Assembly (NCBI GenBank): GCA_022799755.1
Contig: JAAWOU010000021.1
Coordinates: forward strand, 1 to 46,975
Length of the DNA stretch: 46,975 nucleotides
Reading direction: 5' to 3'
From: Lachnospiraceae bacterium
Lineage (GTDB): Bacteria > Bacillota > Clostridia > Lachnospirales > Lachnospiraceae
Shown here one piece after another: positions 15,213 to 24,116 of this stretch. Positions within the stretch are counted from its first letter, which is position 1, and every line of letters starts with the position of its first letter. Made by a program: the position numbers and the translations under genes. Below the pieces are notes generated by a model. The model was not told the DNA's origin. It saw only the letters and a program-made list of their open reading frames with translations, and searched no databases.

Positions 15213-17549
15213 ATGAAATTTCAGAACGGATGCTGGTTATTAAAGGAGGGCTTTGCAAGCTTCTCTCCCCAGCAGATTTATGACAGTCGGATTGCAGAAG
15301 ACGAAGTAGTAATCTGCGCTCCCACTGCCGTGGTAAACGGCCGGGGTAATACCATAGACGGTATCAACCTCACCCTGCGCATCACCGCCCCCGCGCCCGA
15401 GGTCATCCGGGTACAGGTCTGGCACCACAAGGGCGGCCTGAAGAAAAGCCCTGCCTTTGAATTGGCCGAGCCCTGCGGACAGGCTTTGAGGGTAGAGGAG
15501 ACCGATGAGACGCTCACCGTAAAAAGCGGGCATCTAAGCCTGGTTCTGGGCAAGCGCCCCTGGTCCATGCGCTATGAGCGGGACGGGGAGCTTTTGACCA
15601 AAAGCGCGGGCAGGGATTTCGCCTTTCTCAAGGAGAACTGGACAGGCATGGCCTATGACAAGGGCCAGGGCGCCTATATGCGCCAGCAATTGGGCCTGTC
15701 CGTGAACGAGCAGATCTACGGCCTGGGGGAGCGGTTCGGCGCTTTTGTGAAAAACGGCCAGTCCGTGTCCGTGTGGAACCAGGACGGCGGCACCAGCACC
15801 GAACAGTCCTACAAGAACATCCCTTTCTACCTGTCCAGCAGAGGGTACGGCGTCTTCGTCAACCATCCGGAGCAGGTGGACTTTGAGGTGGGCACAGAGC
15901 AGGTCAACAAGGTGGGATTCTCCGTGGCCGGGGAAATGCTGGATTATTATCTCTTAAACGGCCCCTCTATGAAAGAGGTGCTGGAGCGGTATACGGATCT
16001 CACCGGAAAACCCGCCCTGCCCGCGCCCTGGACTTTCGGCCTGTGGCTGTCCACCTCCTTTACCACAGATTACGACGAGGCCACCGTCATGAGCTTTATC
16101 GACGGGATGCTGGAGCGGGGAATTCCGCTGTCCGTATTCCACTTTGACTGCTGCTGGATGAAAGAATTCCACTGGACGGATTTTATCTGGGACGAGGCAG
16201 TGTTTCCGGATCCGGAGGGGATGCTTGGCAGGATCCATGAAAAGGGAATCAAAGTCTGCGTCTGGATCAATCCTTACATCGGACAGGAATCGGCTCTGTT
16301 CGATGAGGGAATGGAAAAGGGATACTTCATTAAGCGGCCTGACGGCAGCGTATGGCAGTGGGATATGTGGCAGTCCGGCATGGCTGTGGTGGACTTCACC
16401 AACCCTGAGGCAGTGCGCTGGTATCAGCAGGGCCTGGAGAAGCTCCTGGACATGGGCGTGGACTGCTTCAAGACCGACTTCGGCGAGCGGATTCCCACGG
16501 ATGTGGTCTACCACGACGGCTCGGATCCCATGAAGATGCACAATTTCTACACCTATCTCTACAATAAGGCCGTGTATGAGATCCTGGCCGAGAAGCGGGG
16601 CAAAAGCGAGGCGGTGCTCTTCGCCCGCTCCGCCACCGCCGGAGGCCAGAAGTTCCCGGTACACTGGGGCGGCGACTGCTGGTCCGATTACGAGTCCATG
16701 GAGCAGAGCCTGCGGGGCGGGCTGTCATTGACCAGCTCGGGCTTCGGCTTCTGGAGCCATGACATCGGCGGCTTCGAGAGCAAGTCCACGCCGGATGTGT
16801 ACAAGCGCTGGTGCGCTTTCGGGCTGCTCTCCACCCATTCCAGGCTCCACGGTTCCTCCTCTTACAGAGTGCCCTGGCTCTATGATGAGGAGAGCGTGGA
16901 CGTGGTAAGGTTCTTCACCAGACTGAAAGCCTCCCTGATGCCTTATCTGTACCGGTGTGCTTACGAGACCTCCCGGACAGGCATACCCATGATGCGGAGT
17001 ATGGCGCTGGAATTCACCGATGACAGAAACTGTTCTTACCTGGCCAACCAGTATATGCTGGGAGATTCGCTGCTGGTGGCCCCTGTTTTAAATGAAGAGG
17101 GCATAGCAGAATATTACCTGCCGGACGGCATCTGGACCAATTTCCTCACAGGAGAAACAAGGCAGGGCGGCCGGTGGTACCGGGAGAAACACGATTATCT
17201 CAGCATTCCGCTGTATGTGCGGGAAAACAGCGTCATTGCCCTGGGCGCAAAGGATGACGGCCCCGTGTATGACTATGCCGACGAAGTCATATTCCGGGTC
17301 TATGAGGTGGCAGACGGCGGAAAGGCAGAGACTGTGGTGTACAGCGGGGACGCCCTGCTGGAGGCGGAGATTTCCGTAGAGCGCGCCGAAGAGACTTATA
17401 CCGTGACTTTCCATGGCGGAAAGCCGTGTATGGTGGTACTGGCAGGCACCGGGCAGCCCAAGTGCGTGCAGGGAGCCCTCTGTCATGTACAGGACAAAGA
17501 CGCGGTACTCTCCTTTGAGAAGAGCGGCACTGCCACTGTATCTTTTTGA
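15213..17549 (+). CDS. yicI: GH31 alpha-xylosidase
   Basis: A 778-residue cytoplasmic enzyme that matches YicI-type alpha-xylosidases in length and motifs. It removes alpha-1,6-linked xylose from the non-reducing end of xyloglucan oligosaccharides. The nucleophile is D422 in CFKTDFGERIPTDV and the acid/base is D488 in PVHWGGDCWSDYESM; both motifs are near-identical to the E. coli enzyme. The N-terminal beta-sandwich spans about 1-240, the barrel about 250-590, then C-terminal beta domains. The start at 15213 has GAAAGGAG eight bases upstream; the longer frame from 15177 covers this site. It has its own promoter and forms a single-gene unit. Released xylose could feed the xylulokinase encoded at 27921-29378. 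Confidence 0.9.
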   Translation: MKFQNGCWLLKEGFASFSPQQIYDSRIAEDEVVICAPTAVVNGRGNTIDGINLTLRITAPAPEVIRVQVWHHKGGLKKSPAFELAEPCGQALRVEETDETLTVKSGHLSLVLGKRPWSMRYERDGELLTKSAGRDFAFLKENWTGMAYDKGQGAYMRQQLGLSVNEQIYGLGERFGAFVKNGQSVSVWNQDGGTSTEQSYKNIPFYLSSRGYGVFVNHPEQVDFEVGTEQVNKVGFSVAGEMLDYYLLNGPSMKEVLERYTDLTGKPALPAPWTFGLWLSTSFTTDYDEATVMSFIDGMLERGIPLSVFHFDCCWMKEFHWTDFIWDEAVFPDPEGMLGRIHEKGIKVCVWINPYIGQESALFDEGMEKGYFIKRPDGSVWQWDMWQSGMAVVDFTNPEAVRWYQQGLEKLLDMGVDCFKTDFGERIPTDVVYHDGSDPMKMHNFYTYLYNKAVYEILAEKRGKSEAVLFARSATAGGQKFPVHWGGDCWSDYESMEQSLRGGLSLTSSGFGFWSHDIGGFESKSTPDVYKRWCAFGLLSTHSRLHGSSSYRVPWLYDEESVDVVRFFTRLKASLMPYLYRCAYETSRTGIPMMRSMALEFTDDRNCSYLANQYMLGDSLLVAPVLNEEGIAEYYLPDGIWTNFLTGETRQGGRWYREKHDYLSIPLYVRENSVIALGAKDDGPVYDYADEVIFRVYEVADGGKAETVVYSGDALLEAEISVERAEETYTVTFHGGKPCMVVLAGTGQPKCVQGALCHVQDKDAVLSFEKSGTATVSF

Positions 17550-17737
17550 TTCTAACCGCAGCAGGGCCCTGCGTCAGACCGCAATCCGGCTGATACAGGG
17601 CTTTGTTCTCTTATATTCCTTTTCGGCAGCGCTTTATGCCTCTGTTAAATGCCTGCAGATATCTGCTGCCTCTTGCCGAAATCAGTTCCGTAAGTCTGTT
17701 CCGATTCCTGCGCAGGCCGCGGGGAAGCGCCCTTTCG

Positions 17738-18001
17738 TCACTGCCTGTATACAATTCGCCGCACCGTCTCCTCCGACAGATGATACTCCGCCGCAAGTTC
17801 CGGAATTCCTTTCTTCTCCCGTCGGAATTTACTGCGAATCTCGCTGTTTCGCTGAACATAGAAAGTCTTTGCCCCCGAATCCTCGCCCCATTTTTTACGT
17901 TCGGCAGCCTTTGGAATATAGACCAACTCCCCGGAGGAATATCTCTGTATTTCCTTGAGCAGCTCGTCGGGAAAAATTTCCGAAGCTTTCCTATATTTCA
18001 C
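17738..18001 (-). CDS. CD3324 family helix-turn-helix protein
   Basis: An 87-residue basic protein whose layout matches the small CD3324 family: KASEIFPDELLKEIQRY and GELVYIPK at the N-terminus, RKKWGEDSGAK in the middle, and a C-terminal helix-turn-helix (LAAEYHLSEETVRRIVY). These proteins resemble Mor-type activators and are thought to bind DNA. The start is a GTG at 18001 with GGGGGA six bases upstream. It follows the nucleotidyltransferase-like gene by 14 nt and is probably cotranscribed with it. Target and ligand are unknown. Confidence 0.75.
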   Translation of the reverse strand: MKYRKASEIFPDELLKEIQRYSSGELVYIPKAAERKKWGEDSGAKTFYVQRNSEIRSKFRREKKGIPELAAEYHLSEETVRRIVYRQ

Positions 18002-18015
18002 TTGTCATCCCCCAT

Positions 18016-19086
18016 TTATGCATTTGCGTCCAAAAAGGCGGCGACAGATGTATATTCATTTATTTTTGCGCCGTTTTCCGTTATGATGCGGCGTATGGCC
18101 TGTTCCGTTATATCACAGCGCAGTTCCAGGTGTATCAGCGCATCAGGGTCAAAGGAGTCCAGGATATTGAACTCCTCCAGGCAGAATTCCTCTGCCACCA
18201 CAAGCAATTCATCCTGCAGGTAGCAGGCGTCCCGGTAGGCTTCCTCCACTTTGTTTACTCTGCAGAAAAAACGGATCCTGCGCCAGGTCAGGCTTAATTC
18301 CTGATACCAGTCGGCCAGATTTTGGTAATTGATCTCCCTGGCTGCATCCACTGCGGCAGGCTTTCTGGCCAGCACAAATTTTTCCGTAGTCCCGATCAGC
18401 CCATGGGTGACTTCCCGTATCTGCCTTACATCCCCGCAGGTCAGAAGACAGCGCCCGTATTCAAAGAAAGAATCCGGCACACTCTCCAGCTCCGGGCAGT
18501 GGTAAATCCTGCTCTCGGTGCTGCTGTTATAGGCCTGTCTTTCGCTGAACAGCGCCGAATCCGCAAAGCTGTGATTCATAAATGCCACAGCCGCGGACAG
18601 GTAGTGATGAATGAAGCCTGCCTGGGAGCGGGCCCGGTAAGTTTTCTCCTCAAACGCAAGACTCCGGTAAAGGTCCTTTGCGCTGTCAAGGCGTTCCAGG
18701 GCTTTGCCGTAGACGAATACCGGATTCGCCAGGTTATCCTCCAATTTCCGCTGCAGGGCCAGGAACCTGTCCGCGTCCTCTTTCGATCTGGCATAGAGGA
18801 TTTCCGCCTTTGCCAGCACCAAGGTCATCTCATCAAGTTCCGCGGATTTTTCCAGCCTCTCCCATGACCTGGGGTACAGATCATGCCCGATGCCGTCAAT
18901 GATAAAGGTCTGCGCCAGTCCGTTTCCTCTTTCAGTGCAGGGAACATAGTAGTCGAAAACTTCCCCATGGCCGTCCCCATGGGTCGCATGTCCCTTTACG
19001 GCTATCAGCAGCGCGATGTCGTCCTTATATTCCTTTTCTATCCTGCCGATCACCCATTTTGTCAGTAGATTGTCATGTTCCATCAT
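18016..19086 (-). CDS. Nucleotidyltransferase-like protein of unknown function
   Basis: A 356-residue soluble protein. The first 110 residues (ALLIAVKGHATHGDGHGEVFDYYV, read as two parts, then ERGNGLAQTFIIDGIGHDLYP) resemble minimal nucleotidyltransferases, where a GS motif is followed by a DxD pair. Here GS reads GH and the acidic pair reads DYY, so catalysis may be lost or altered. The rest is helical, as in the C-terminal substrate-binding part of aminoglycoside-type nucleotidyltransferases. The start at 19086 is favoured because GGAAAGG lies nine bases upstream; the ATG at 19095 abuts it directly. It is first in an apparent operon with the CD3324-type gene. The family call is tentative. 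Confidence 0.5.
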   Translation of the reverse strand: MMEHDNLLTKWVIGRIEKEYKDDIALLIAVKGHATHGDGHGEVFDYYVPCTERGNGLAQTFIIDGIGHDLYPRSWERLEKSAELDEMTLVLAKAEILYARSKEDADRFLALQRKLEDNLANPVFVYGKALERLDSAKDLYRSLAFEEKTYRARSQAGFIHHYLSAAVAFMNHSFADSALFSERQAYNSSTESRIYHCPELESVPDSFFEYGRCLLTCGDVRQIREVTHGLIGTTEKFVLARKPAAVDAAREINYQNLADWYQELSLTWRRIRFFCRVNKVEEAYRDACYLQDELLVVAEEFCLEEFNILDSFDPDALIHLELRCDITEQAIRRIITENGAKINEYTSVAAFLDANA

Positions 19087-19148
19087 TTTTCCCATCCTTT
19101 CCGGTTTTGCTGCCAGCCGGTCTGCTGCAAAAGTTTTTTGTTGATTGG

Positions 19149-19162
19149 ATAAGACGTCTTAT
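19149..19162. promoter_or_regulatory. 14-bp palindrome upstream of the nucleotidyltransferase-like gene
   Basis: ATAAGACGTCTTAT is a perfect palindrome about 65 bp before the start at 19086, in the expected promoter region. It is a plausible operator, possibly for the CD3324-type protein encoded in the same operon. A second inverted repeat at 19233-19256 (GCCGACAG/CTGTCGGC) lies between this and the next gene and may end the upstream transcript, though no T-run is present. Confidence 0.4.
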
Positions 19163-19274
19163 GCTGTTATCATAGCAGGAAAACGGTCGGAAAAAAAGTG
19201 GCGAGAATTTATTAATTCATATACATTTTCTTGCCGACAGCATTTTGCCTGTCGGCACATAAGGGAACGCAATG

Positions 19275-19553
19275 CTAGCAGCTTCCAATTCGTATCAATT
19301 CAGAAATATATTGAGGAGTAAAACTTAAATATCTATGGGACAATTCACATGGTATAGAAATGCTACGTCTTCCTTTGCTATTATCTTTCATAATTCTTAA
19401 AACCGGGCAGTACAAATTACATTCCGCTTCAAATGAGTGGTCATCCGCTATAATGCGTACATAAGGTTCATCCCAAATCGTATCATCTGCAAACCACCAG
19501 TACACTTTTTTATCCACAATAATTTTTCGTTTTCCTTTTTTATTAACACCCAT
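19275..19553 (-). CDS. Hypothetical small protein
   Basis: A 92-residue protein starting MGVNKKGKRKIIVDKKVYWW. The pattern of a basic start, a strand with YWW, the segment YVRIIADDHSFEAEC and a C-terminal FTPQYISELI is one I associate with small uncharacterised proteins in Firmicutes, without a named function. The start at 19553 has GGTGGTG seven bases upstream; the frame could be extended to 19607 but would then overlap the acetyltransferase gene. It is more AT-rich than its neighbours. It lies 41 nt after the GNAT gene, on the same strand. Confidence 0.6.
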   Translation of the reverse strand: MGVNKKGKRKIIVDKKVYWWFADDTIWDEPYVRIIADDHSFEAECNLYCPVLRIMKDNSKGRRSISIPCELSHRYLSFTPQYISELIRIGSC

Positions 19554-19594
19554 AACATCACCACCTATACAGGTAAAAATAGTAATTGAGCCCT

Positions 19595-20140
19595 CTACAG
19601 CGCACACTCCAGCTGGCAGTCATAGGGCTCCGCCTCCACATGGCCGGGATGGTACACCTGTGCCTCCACGCAGCCCATGGCCTTGTAGAAAGCCTGGCTC
19701 TCCACCGCGGAATGGGCGGAAATGTACAGTTTCCGCCCGCCGTGGACCCTGGCCCATTCCTTTGCCGCCGCGAACAGCGCCCGGCCCACGCCCCGGCCAC
19801 GCATGTCGCAGGATACATGGATGCTGGACAGATCCAGATAACCCTGCTCTCCCCCGAAAGGCGCTGCCTCCACAGAGACAAAGCCTTTCAGGGCGTCGTC
19901 ACAGAAAGCGGCGTATACAAAGCCGCCGGCAGCAAGGGTGTTTTTCAGGCATGCCACCAGTTCCTCATAGTCCGCCTCTGACCAGTCGTCCACGAATGGA
20001 TCGTCCTTTATAACCCACTCCCCGTTTACCCGCCGCCAGCATTTTCCTACTACCTGTCTGCGGATGAACTGGCGAAACAGTTCCCGCGTGATCTCCTCTT
20101 TCCTTAGATTCCTGTATGCGATTCTGTCTGTGCCGGTCAT
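19595..20140 (-). CDS. GNAT family N-acetyltransferase
   Basis: A 181-residue protein with the GNAT fold. The acetyl-CoA binding motif is visible as CDMRGRGVGRALFAAAKEWA, preceded by the strand LDLSSIHVS and followed by LYISAHSAVESQAFYKAMGC, the typical motif B with the AFYKAMG turn. It transfers an acetyl group to an unknown amine. The start at 20140 has AAAGGA about ten bases upstream; an ATG at 20167 has its purine stretch directly adjacent and is less likely. It is transcribed away from the amino acid transporter. Confidence 0.85.
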   Translation of the reverse strand: MTGTDRIAYRNLRKEEITRELFRQFIRRQVVGKCWRRVNGEWVIKDDPFVDDWSEADYEELVACLKNTLAAGGFVYAAFCDDALKGFVSVEAAPFGGEQGYLDLSSIHVSCDMRGRGVGRALFAAAKEWARVHGGRKLYISAHSAVESQAFYKAMGCVEAQVYHPGHVEAEPYDCQLECAL

Positions 20141-20266
20141 TTTTCTCAATCCTTTCTCTGCTCGCATTTCCTCTTGTTTATCCGGATTTGCAAAGGCTAT
20201 TACCTTATTTTATCTTATTTGGTCAGATTTGCAATAGCCTATGCCATATAAACTATCTGAGTGTGG

Positions 20267-20308
20267 CCATATGCTCTCCTCCCGCAAAAATATTTCGTGA
20301 GCATATGG
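20267..20308. promoter_or_regulatory. Inverted repeat upstream of the amino acid transporter
   Basis: CCATATGCTC (20267-20276) and GAGCATATGG (20299-20308) form a 10-bp inverted repeat with a 22-nt spacer, 80 bp upstream of the -35 box at 20390. The spacing of two helical turns fits two half-sites of an activator or a long hairpin. Upstream (20180-20245) two GATTTGCAA words occur with the inverted pair GGCTATT/AATAGCC. Confidence 0.35.
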
Positions 20309-20389
20309 GTGTGAATATGCATATTTTTATGTATATTTATTTAAAATATGCAAAGAAACAGATTTATCTCTCTTTTTTAACAAAATCCA

Positions 20390-20418
20390 TTGACAATTTA
20401 TGCATTAAGTGCTAGTAT
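20390..20418 (+). promoter_or_regulatory. Promoter of the amino acid ABC transporter operon
   Basis: TTGACA (20390-20395) and TAGTAT (20413-20418) are 17 bp apart. A leader of about 50 nt with GGGAGGA leads to the start at 20474. Confidence 0.7.
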
Positions 20419-20473
20419 CTGTCCATTGACTCCATCAGGGAGCCGATAAATACATTTTGGGAGGATATTTATT

Positions 20474-21274
20474 ATGAAGAAATGGATTGCGTTATTATTG
20501 GTTTCAGCCATGGTTCTGTCCGTAGCGGCCTGCGGCAGCGCGCCGGGGGAGAGCAGCAAGGGCGAAGATGCCCGTTTTACCACTGCCGTAGAGGGCAAAC
20601 TCACTATGGCCACAAACGCAACTTTCCCGCCTTATGAGTATCTGGAGGGGAACGAAATCACCGGAATCGATGCGGAGATCGCCGCAGCCATCGCAGAAAA
20701 GCTTGGACTGGAGCTGCAGATCGATGACATGGAGTTTGACTCCATCACGGAAGCTATCAAAAGCGGCAAGGCTGACATCGGCCTGGCCGGCATGACCGTT
20801 ACCCCTGACCGGCAGGAGGAGGTGGATTTCACCGTCAGCTATGCCACCGGTGTACAGGTAGTCATCGTTACCCAGGACAGTGCCATCGCCAGCGTGGACG
20901 ACCTGTTCGCAGAGGGCGCAAGCCATGTGGTAGGCGTACAGCGAAACACCACAGGCGACATCTATACCACTGATGATATCGAAAAAGAGGGGCTTGGCAC
21001 CATCGACCGCTACGGCAAGGGCGCCGAAGCCGTACAGGCTTTAAAGACCGGCAAGGTGGACTGCGTGGTCATCGACAACGAGCCCGCCAAGGCTTTCGTG
21101 GCCGAGGTGGAGGGGCTGAAAATCCTGGAGACCGAGTATGTCACCGAGGATTACGCGGCTGCTATGAGCAAGGACAATAAGGCGCTGTATGATGCCGTCA
21201 ACGCAGCTCTGGAAGAGTTGATTGCCGACGGTACTGTCAAAGGCATTGTTGACAAATATATCACTGCGGAATAA
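20474..21274 (+). CDS. Polar amino acid ABC transporter substrate-binding lipoprotein
   Basis: A 266-residue member of the family 3 solute-binding proteins. The signal peptide ends in VAAC with acylated C20, followed by a serine/acid linker. The mature part begins KLTMATNATFPPYEY and contains GIDAEIAAAIAEKLG and GLAGMTVTPDRQEEVDFT, the standard amino-acid-binding signatures of the glutamine/cystine group. It works outside the membrane with the permease and ATPase encoded downstream. GGGAGGA precedes the ATG. The exact amino acid is not determinable from the sequence. Confidence 0.92.
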   Translation: MKKWIALLLVSAMVLSVAACGSAPGESSKGEDARFTTAVEGKLTMATNATFPPYEYLEGNEITGIDAEIAAAIAEKLGLELQIDDMEFDSITEAIKSGKADIGLAGMTVTPDRQEEVDFTVSYATGVQVVIVTQDSAIASVDDLFAEGASHVVGVQRNTTGDIYTTDDIEKEGLGTIDRYGKGAEAVQALKTGKVDCVVIDNEPAKAFVAEVEGLKILETEYVTEDYAAAMSKDNKALYDAVNAALEELIADGTVKGIVDKYITAE

Positions 21275-21332
21275 CACGCAATTTTGCGAAAGCAGATACG
21301 GCCCTGACGGCCTGTTAAAAGGAGAATAAGCT

Positions 21333-22115
21333 ATGAGACCATCCGCTTCCCAGTCCTGGCCTTTAGAGGCGCCGGACTGGATACTGAACGGCCCTGAGTG
21401 GCTGAACGACCTGGGATACGATTTTTACAAGAGCTTCGTCTTCGACAACCGGTACCAGATGTACATAAAGGGGCTGGGCAACACCCTGCTGCTGACCTTG
21501 CTTGCCCTGCTCATCGGCGTGGCCTTAGGCGTAGTCATCTCCCTGATCCGGGTCTCCTGGGACAAGAACCATACCGAGATGCAAGGGCCTGGAAAATTTT
21601 TCCTGGGCTTCTTCAACGCCCTGGCCAAGGTCTACCTGACAGTCATCCGGGGCACGCCAGCGGTGGTCCAGCTAATGATCATGTACTTTGTCATCTTCGC
21701 CTCCAGCCGCAACAAGGTCATGGTGGCTGCGCTGTCTTTCGGCATCAATTCCGGGGCCTATGTGGCGGAGATCATCCGGGGAGGCATCATGTCCATCGAC
21801 ACAGGACAGATGGAGGCGGGCAGAAGTTTGGGCTTCGGCTATGTGGCCACCATGCGCTATATCATCCTACCTCAGGCTTTCAAGGCAGTGCTCCCCACTT
21901 TGGCCAATGAGTTCATTGTGCTGTTAAAGGAGACTGCGGTGGCAGGCTATGTAGGCCTCACGGATGTGACCTATGCAGGCAACATCATCGGCGGCAACTG
22001 TTACGACTATCTGTTCCCGCTATTGATGTCCGCTCTGATCTATCTGATACTGGTAATGTTCTTCACTTTCCTGGTAGGGAAGCTGGAAAGGAGGCTTAGG
22101 AGCAGTGAGCGCTGA
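21333..22115 (+). CDS. Polar amino acid ABC transporter permease
   Basis: A 260-residue inner-membrane protein of the HisM/GlnP group, with a periplasmic-side N-terminal extension of about 45 residues and then the transport domain. Visible signatures are [17 protein letters not shown] and the EAA-type loop [28 protein letters not shown] lies ahead of the start. It is 58 nt downstream of the binding protein gene, and its end overlaps the ATPase start by 11 nt, so the two are translationally coupled. As a single permease it should act as a homodimer. Confidence 0.92.
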   Translation: MRPSASQSWPLEAPDWILNGPEWLNDLGYDFYKSFVFDNRYQMYIKGLGNTLLLTLLALLIGVALGVVISLIRVSWDKNHTEMQGPGKFFLGFFNALAKVYLTVIRGTPAVVQLMIMYFVIFASSRNKVMVAALSFGINSGAYVAEIIRGGIMSIDTGQMEAGRSLGFGYVATMRYIILPQAFKAVLPTLANEFIVLLKETAVAGYVGLTDVTYAGNIIGGNCYDYLFPLLMSALIYLILVMFFTFLVGKLERRLRSSER

Positions 22116-22845
22116 TATCATACAGGCAATGGATTTGCAGAAGCATTTTGACGGCGGCGACATCAAAGCCCTGAACGGCGTGAACGCCTCGGTCAAAAAA
22201 GGCGAGGTGGTCGTAGTCATCGGCCCTTCCGGCTCCGGAAAGTCCACATTCCTGCGCTGTCTGAACCTCCTGGAGGTGCCCACAGGCGGAAAGGTCCTTT
22301 TCGAGGGCGTGGACATTACGGACAAGAAAGCCGACATCAATCTCCACAGGCAGAAAATGGGCATGGTGTTCCAGCACTTCAACTTATTTCCCCATATGAC
22401 CATCCTGCGGAACATGACTCTGGCTCCCATGAAGCTGTTGAAGAAGTCCCAGGCTGACGCGGAGGCCAAGGCGAAAGCCCTGCTGGAACGGGTAGGGCTC
22501 TCTGACCGGGCAAATGCCTATCCCAGCCAGCTGTCCGGCGGCCAGAAGCAGCGAATCGCCATCGTCCGCGCCCTGTGCATGGATCCGGAGGTCATGCTCT
22601 TCGACGAGCCTACTTCCGCCTTGGATCCGGAGATGGTGGGTGAGGTGCTGGAGGTCATGAAAGAGCTGGCCAAAGAGGGCATGACCATGGTGGTGGTCAC
22701 CCACGAGATGGGCTTTGCCAGGGAAATGGCCGACAGAGTCATCTTCATGGCGGAGGGGAAAATCGTGGAGGAGGGCGCGCCGGAGGAGATCTTCACGGCT
22801 CCCAGGCAGCCCCGGACGCAGGATTTTCTGGCAAAAGTGTTATAA
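22105..22845 (+). CDS. Polar amino acid ABC transporter ATP-binding protein
   Basis: A 246-residue ATPase of the GlnQ group. The Walker A motif GPSGSGKST is at 40-48, the signature LSGGQKQR near 139-146 and Walker [13 protein letters not shown] near 158-169, followed by the switch histidine in [10 protein letters not shown]. The start is a GTG at 22105 placed after GGAGG inside the end of the permease gene. It energises uptake of the ligand captured by the lipoprotein at 20474-21274. Confidence 0.94.
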   Translation: MSADIIQAMDLQKHFDGGDIKALNGVNASVKKGEVVVVIGPSGSGKSTFLRCLNLLEVPTGGKVLFEGVDITDKKADINLHRQKMGMVFQHFNLFPHMTILRNMTLAPMKLLKKSQADAEAKAKALLERVGLSDRANAYPSQLSGGQKQRIAIVRALCMDPEVMLFDEPTSALDPEMVGEVLEVMKELAKEGMTMVVVTHEMGFAREMADRVIFMAEGKIVEEGAPEEIFTAPRQPRTQDFLAKVL

Positions 22846-22849
22846 AAAC

Positions 22850-22897
22850 GGAGGCCGTACCCCCTTTACGTTGGGAGTGTACGGCCTCCTGATTTTT
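22850..22897 (+). terminator. Terminator of the amino acid transporter operon
   Basis: GGAGGCCGTAC (22850-22860) pairs perfectly with GTACGGCCTCC (22879-22889), then TGATTTTT. It begins five bases past the ATPase stop. Confidence 0.88.
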
Positions 22898-22937
22898 ATA
22901 GAGGTGCACCTATGACCCCGCCCTTTTCGACTCCTTT

Positions 22938-23810
22938 TCAAAGCCCGTACCTCTCGTACAGCATATCCCGAAAACCTTTGTCCTGCATGGCTCGCTCAAG
23001 ATCCTTGGATTTTTGTTCTTTCATCAGCGTCACATAAAGTTGATTCAGCCGATCCTCGCCTTCCTCCCGGCCCTCTTTCAGGCCCTCTTCCCGGCCTTCC
23101 TCCCTCATTGTCTCCGCAAACAGTTCCTCATCAAATTCCGTCAGCAGCATAAGCTTCACCTCCGACTTCTTTTTCAGCAGATACTCTTTCAGCACGCTTT
23201 CCCTTATACATCTGTCGATTGCCTTGTCCATGGCATCAGGCAGATCGCTGCCTGATGCCTGGAGTTCGCGGACATACCGCACCAGCATCACATATCCTTT
23301 CAGCGCCGGACATCGCTCCAGCAGGCTCCGGCTGCCCTCATTGTTGATATTCAGCATGTGGGCAGTCCATTCATACCCCTCCCTTGGAACCAGGAATGCG
23401 TCCGAAAGCTTTAGTTCCTGCCTGTCAGGGGCATCCTCCCTGCCGTTGTAGAACACATAATAATCCGGGGCCGGGATCTTTACAAGCTTCTTTCCATACA
23501 GCTTTGCGCCTTTCGCCCTCAATATCCCGTCAATATTGTGCGCATAGTAGATCAGCCCCCGTAAGGGCATGTTGTAGTTCAATGTGCTCTGGTGCTCCCA
23601 CAATGCCAGCTGATTCTGGAACAGTACGGACACATCGTTTTTCCTGTGCATGTAGACCGCATCGGAGAGAGTGACAATCTCCAGGCTCTCGGTCTCTTCA
23701 TAGTCCGTGTCGTTCAAGGCATTGTACAGGGACAAGGCGTTTCGCTTATCAGAGAACAGGTCGTTGAACACCGTGTCCTTGTGGTTTCTCTGTACATCTC
23801 TTTCTGCCAT
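22938..23810 (-). CDS. Rpn family PD-(D/E)XK nuclease (recombination-promoting nuclease/putative transposase)
   Basis: A 290-residue protein. The N-terminus shows the Rpn features KDTVFNDLFSDKRNALSLYN and, further on, DVSVLFQNQLALWEHQSTLN, where the acidic and EHQ residues fit the nuclease core; MPLRGLIYYAHNIDG follows. The C-terminus is a charged helix with repeated REEGLKEGREEG, also typical. Family members have DNA nuclease activity and promote RecA-independent recombination; a role on mobile DNA is inferred. The start at 23810 has GGGAG eight bases upstream; a frame to 23858 lacks a good site. It sits close to two AT-rich genes and a duplicated gene start, in a rearranged-looking area. 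Confidence 0.85.
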   Translation of the reverse strand: MAERDVQRNHKDTVFNDLFSDKRNALSLYNALNDTDYEETESLEIVTLSDAVYMHRKNDVSVLFQNQLALWEHQSTLNYNMPLRGLIYYAHNIDGILRAKGAKLYGKKLVKIPAPDYYVFYNGREDAPDRQELKLSDAFLVPREGYEWTAHMLNINNEGSRSLLERCPALKGYVMLVRYVRELQASGSDLPDAMDKAIDRCIRESVLKEYLLKKKSEVKLMLLTEFDEELFAETMREEGREEGLKEGREEGEDRLNQLYVTLMKEQKSKDLERAMQDKGFRDMLYERYGL

Positions 23811-23869
23811 GCAGAACTCTCCCTTATTCGCCATATCGTTCATTTGTATGGGAGCCATAATAGATTCCG

Positions 23870-23971
23870 CTATGGATATTTTAGCATATGGGGAGGGGGT
23901 TGTAAACGTTTTTCGCGCTGCTGGATGTGAGTTGGATGTGAGTCCAACAATGTTTTCCTATTTGCAGCCAC
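23870..23971 (-). pseudogene. Truncated copy of the start of a lipoprotein gene
   Basis: GGGGGAG followed by a GTG at 23971 opens a frame beginning VAANRKTLL, which matches the start of the lipoprotein gene at 25034 (VIANRKTFL) including its ribosome binding region. Eighteen bases (AATGTTTTCCTATTTGCA on the plus strand) are identical. After codon nine the similarity ends and the frame stops at 23870, without a membrane segment. It looks like the left-over 5' end of a paralogue. Confidence 0.5.
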
Positions 23972-24033
23972 AAACTCCCCCTCGATAAACTGAACAATCC
24001 TATGCTCAAAGCCAAAAGGCATATTTTCCTACT

Positions 24034-24067
24034 AAAAACGCGGACTGCTCCTGGGAGTTAAGTCCGC
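24034..24067 (-). terminator. Terminator after the SdpI-like gene
   Basis: On the minus strand GCGGACT pairs with AGTCCGC across a 14-nt loop, then GTTTTTAG. It lies about 50 nt past the stop at 24117. Confidence 0.75.
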
Positions 24068-24116
24068 TAAAGTTGCCGGAAAAGCGATCTGCTATATACT
24101 CTGAGTTTTTTACTCT

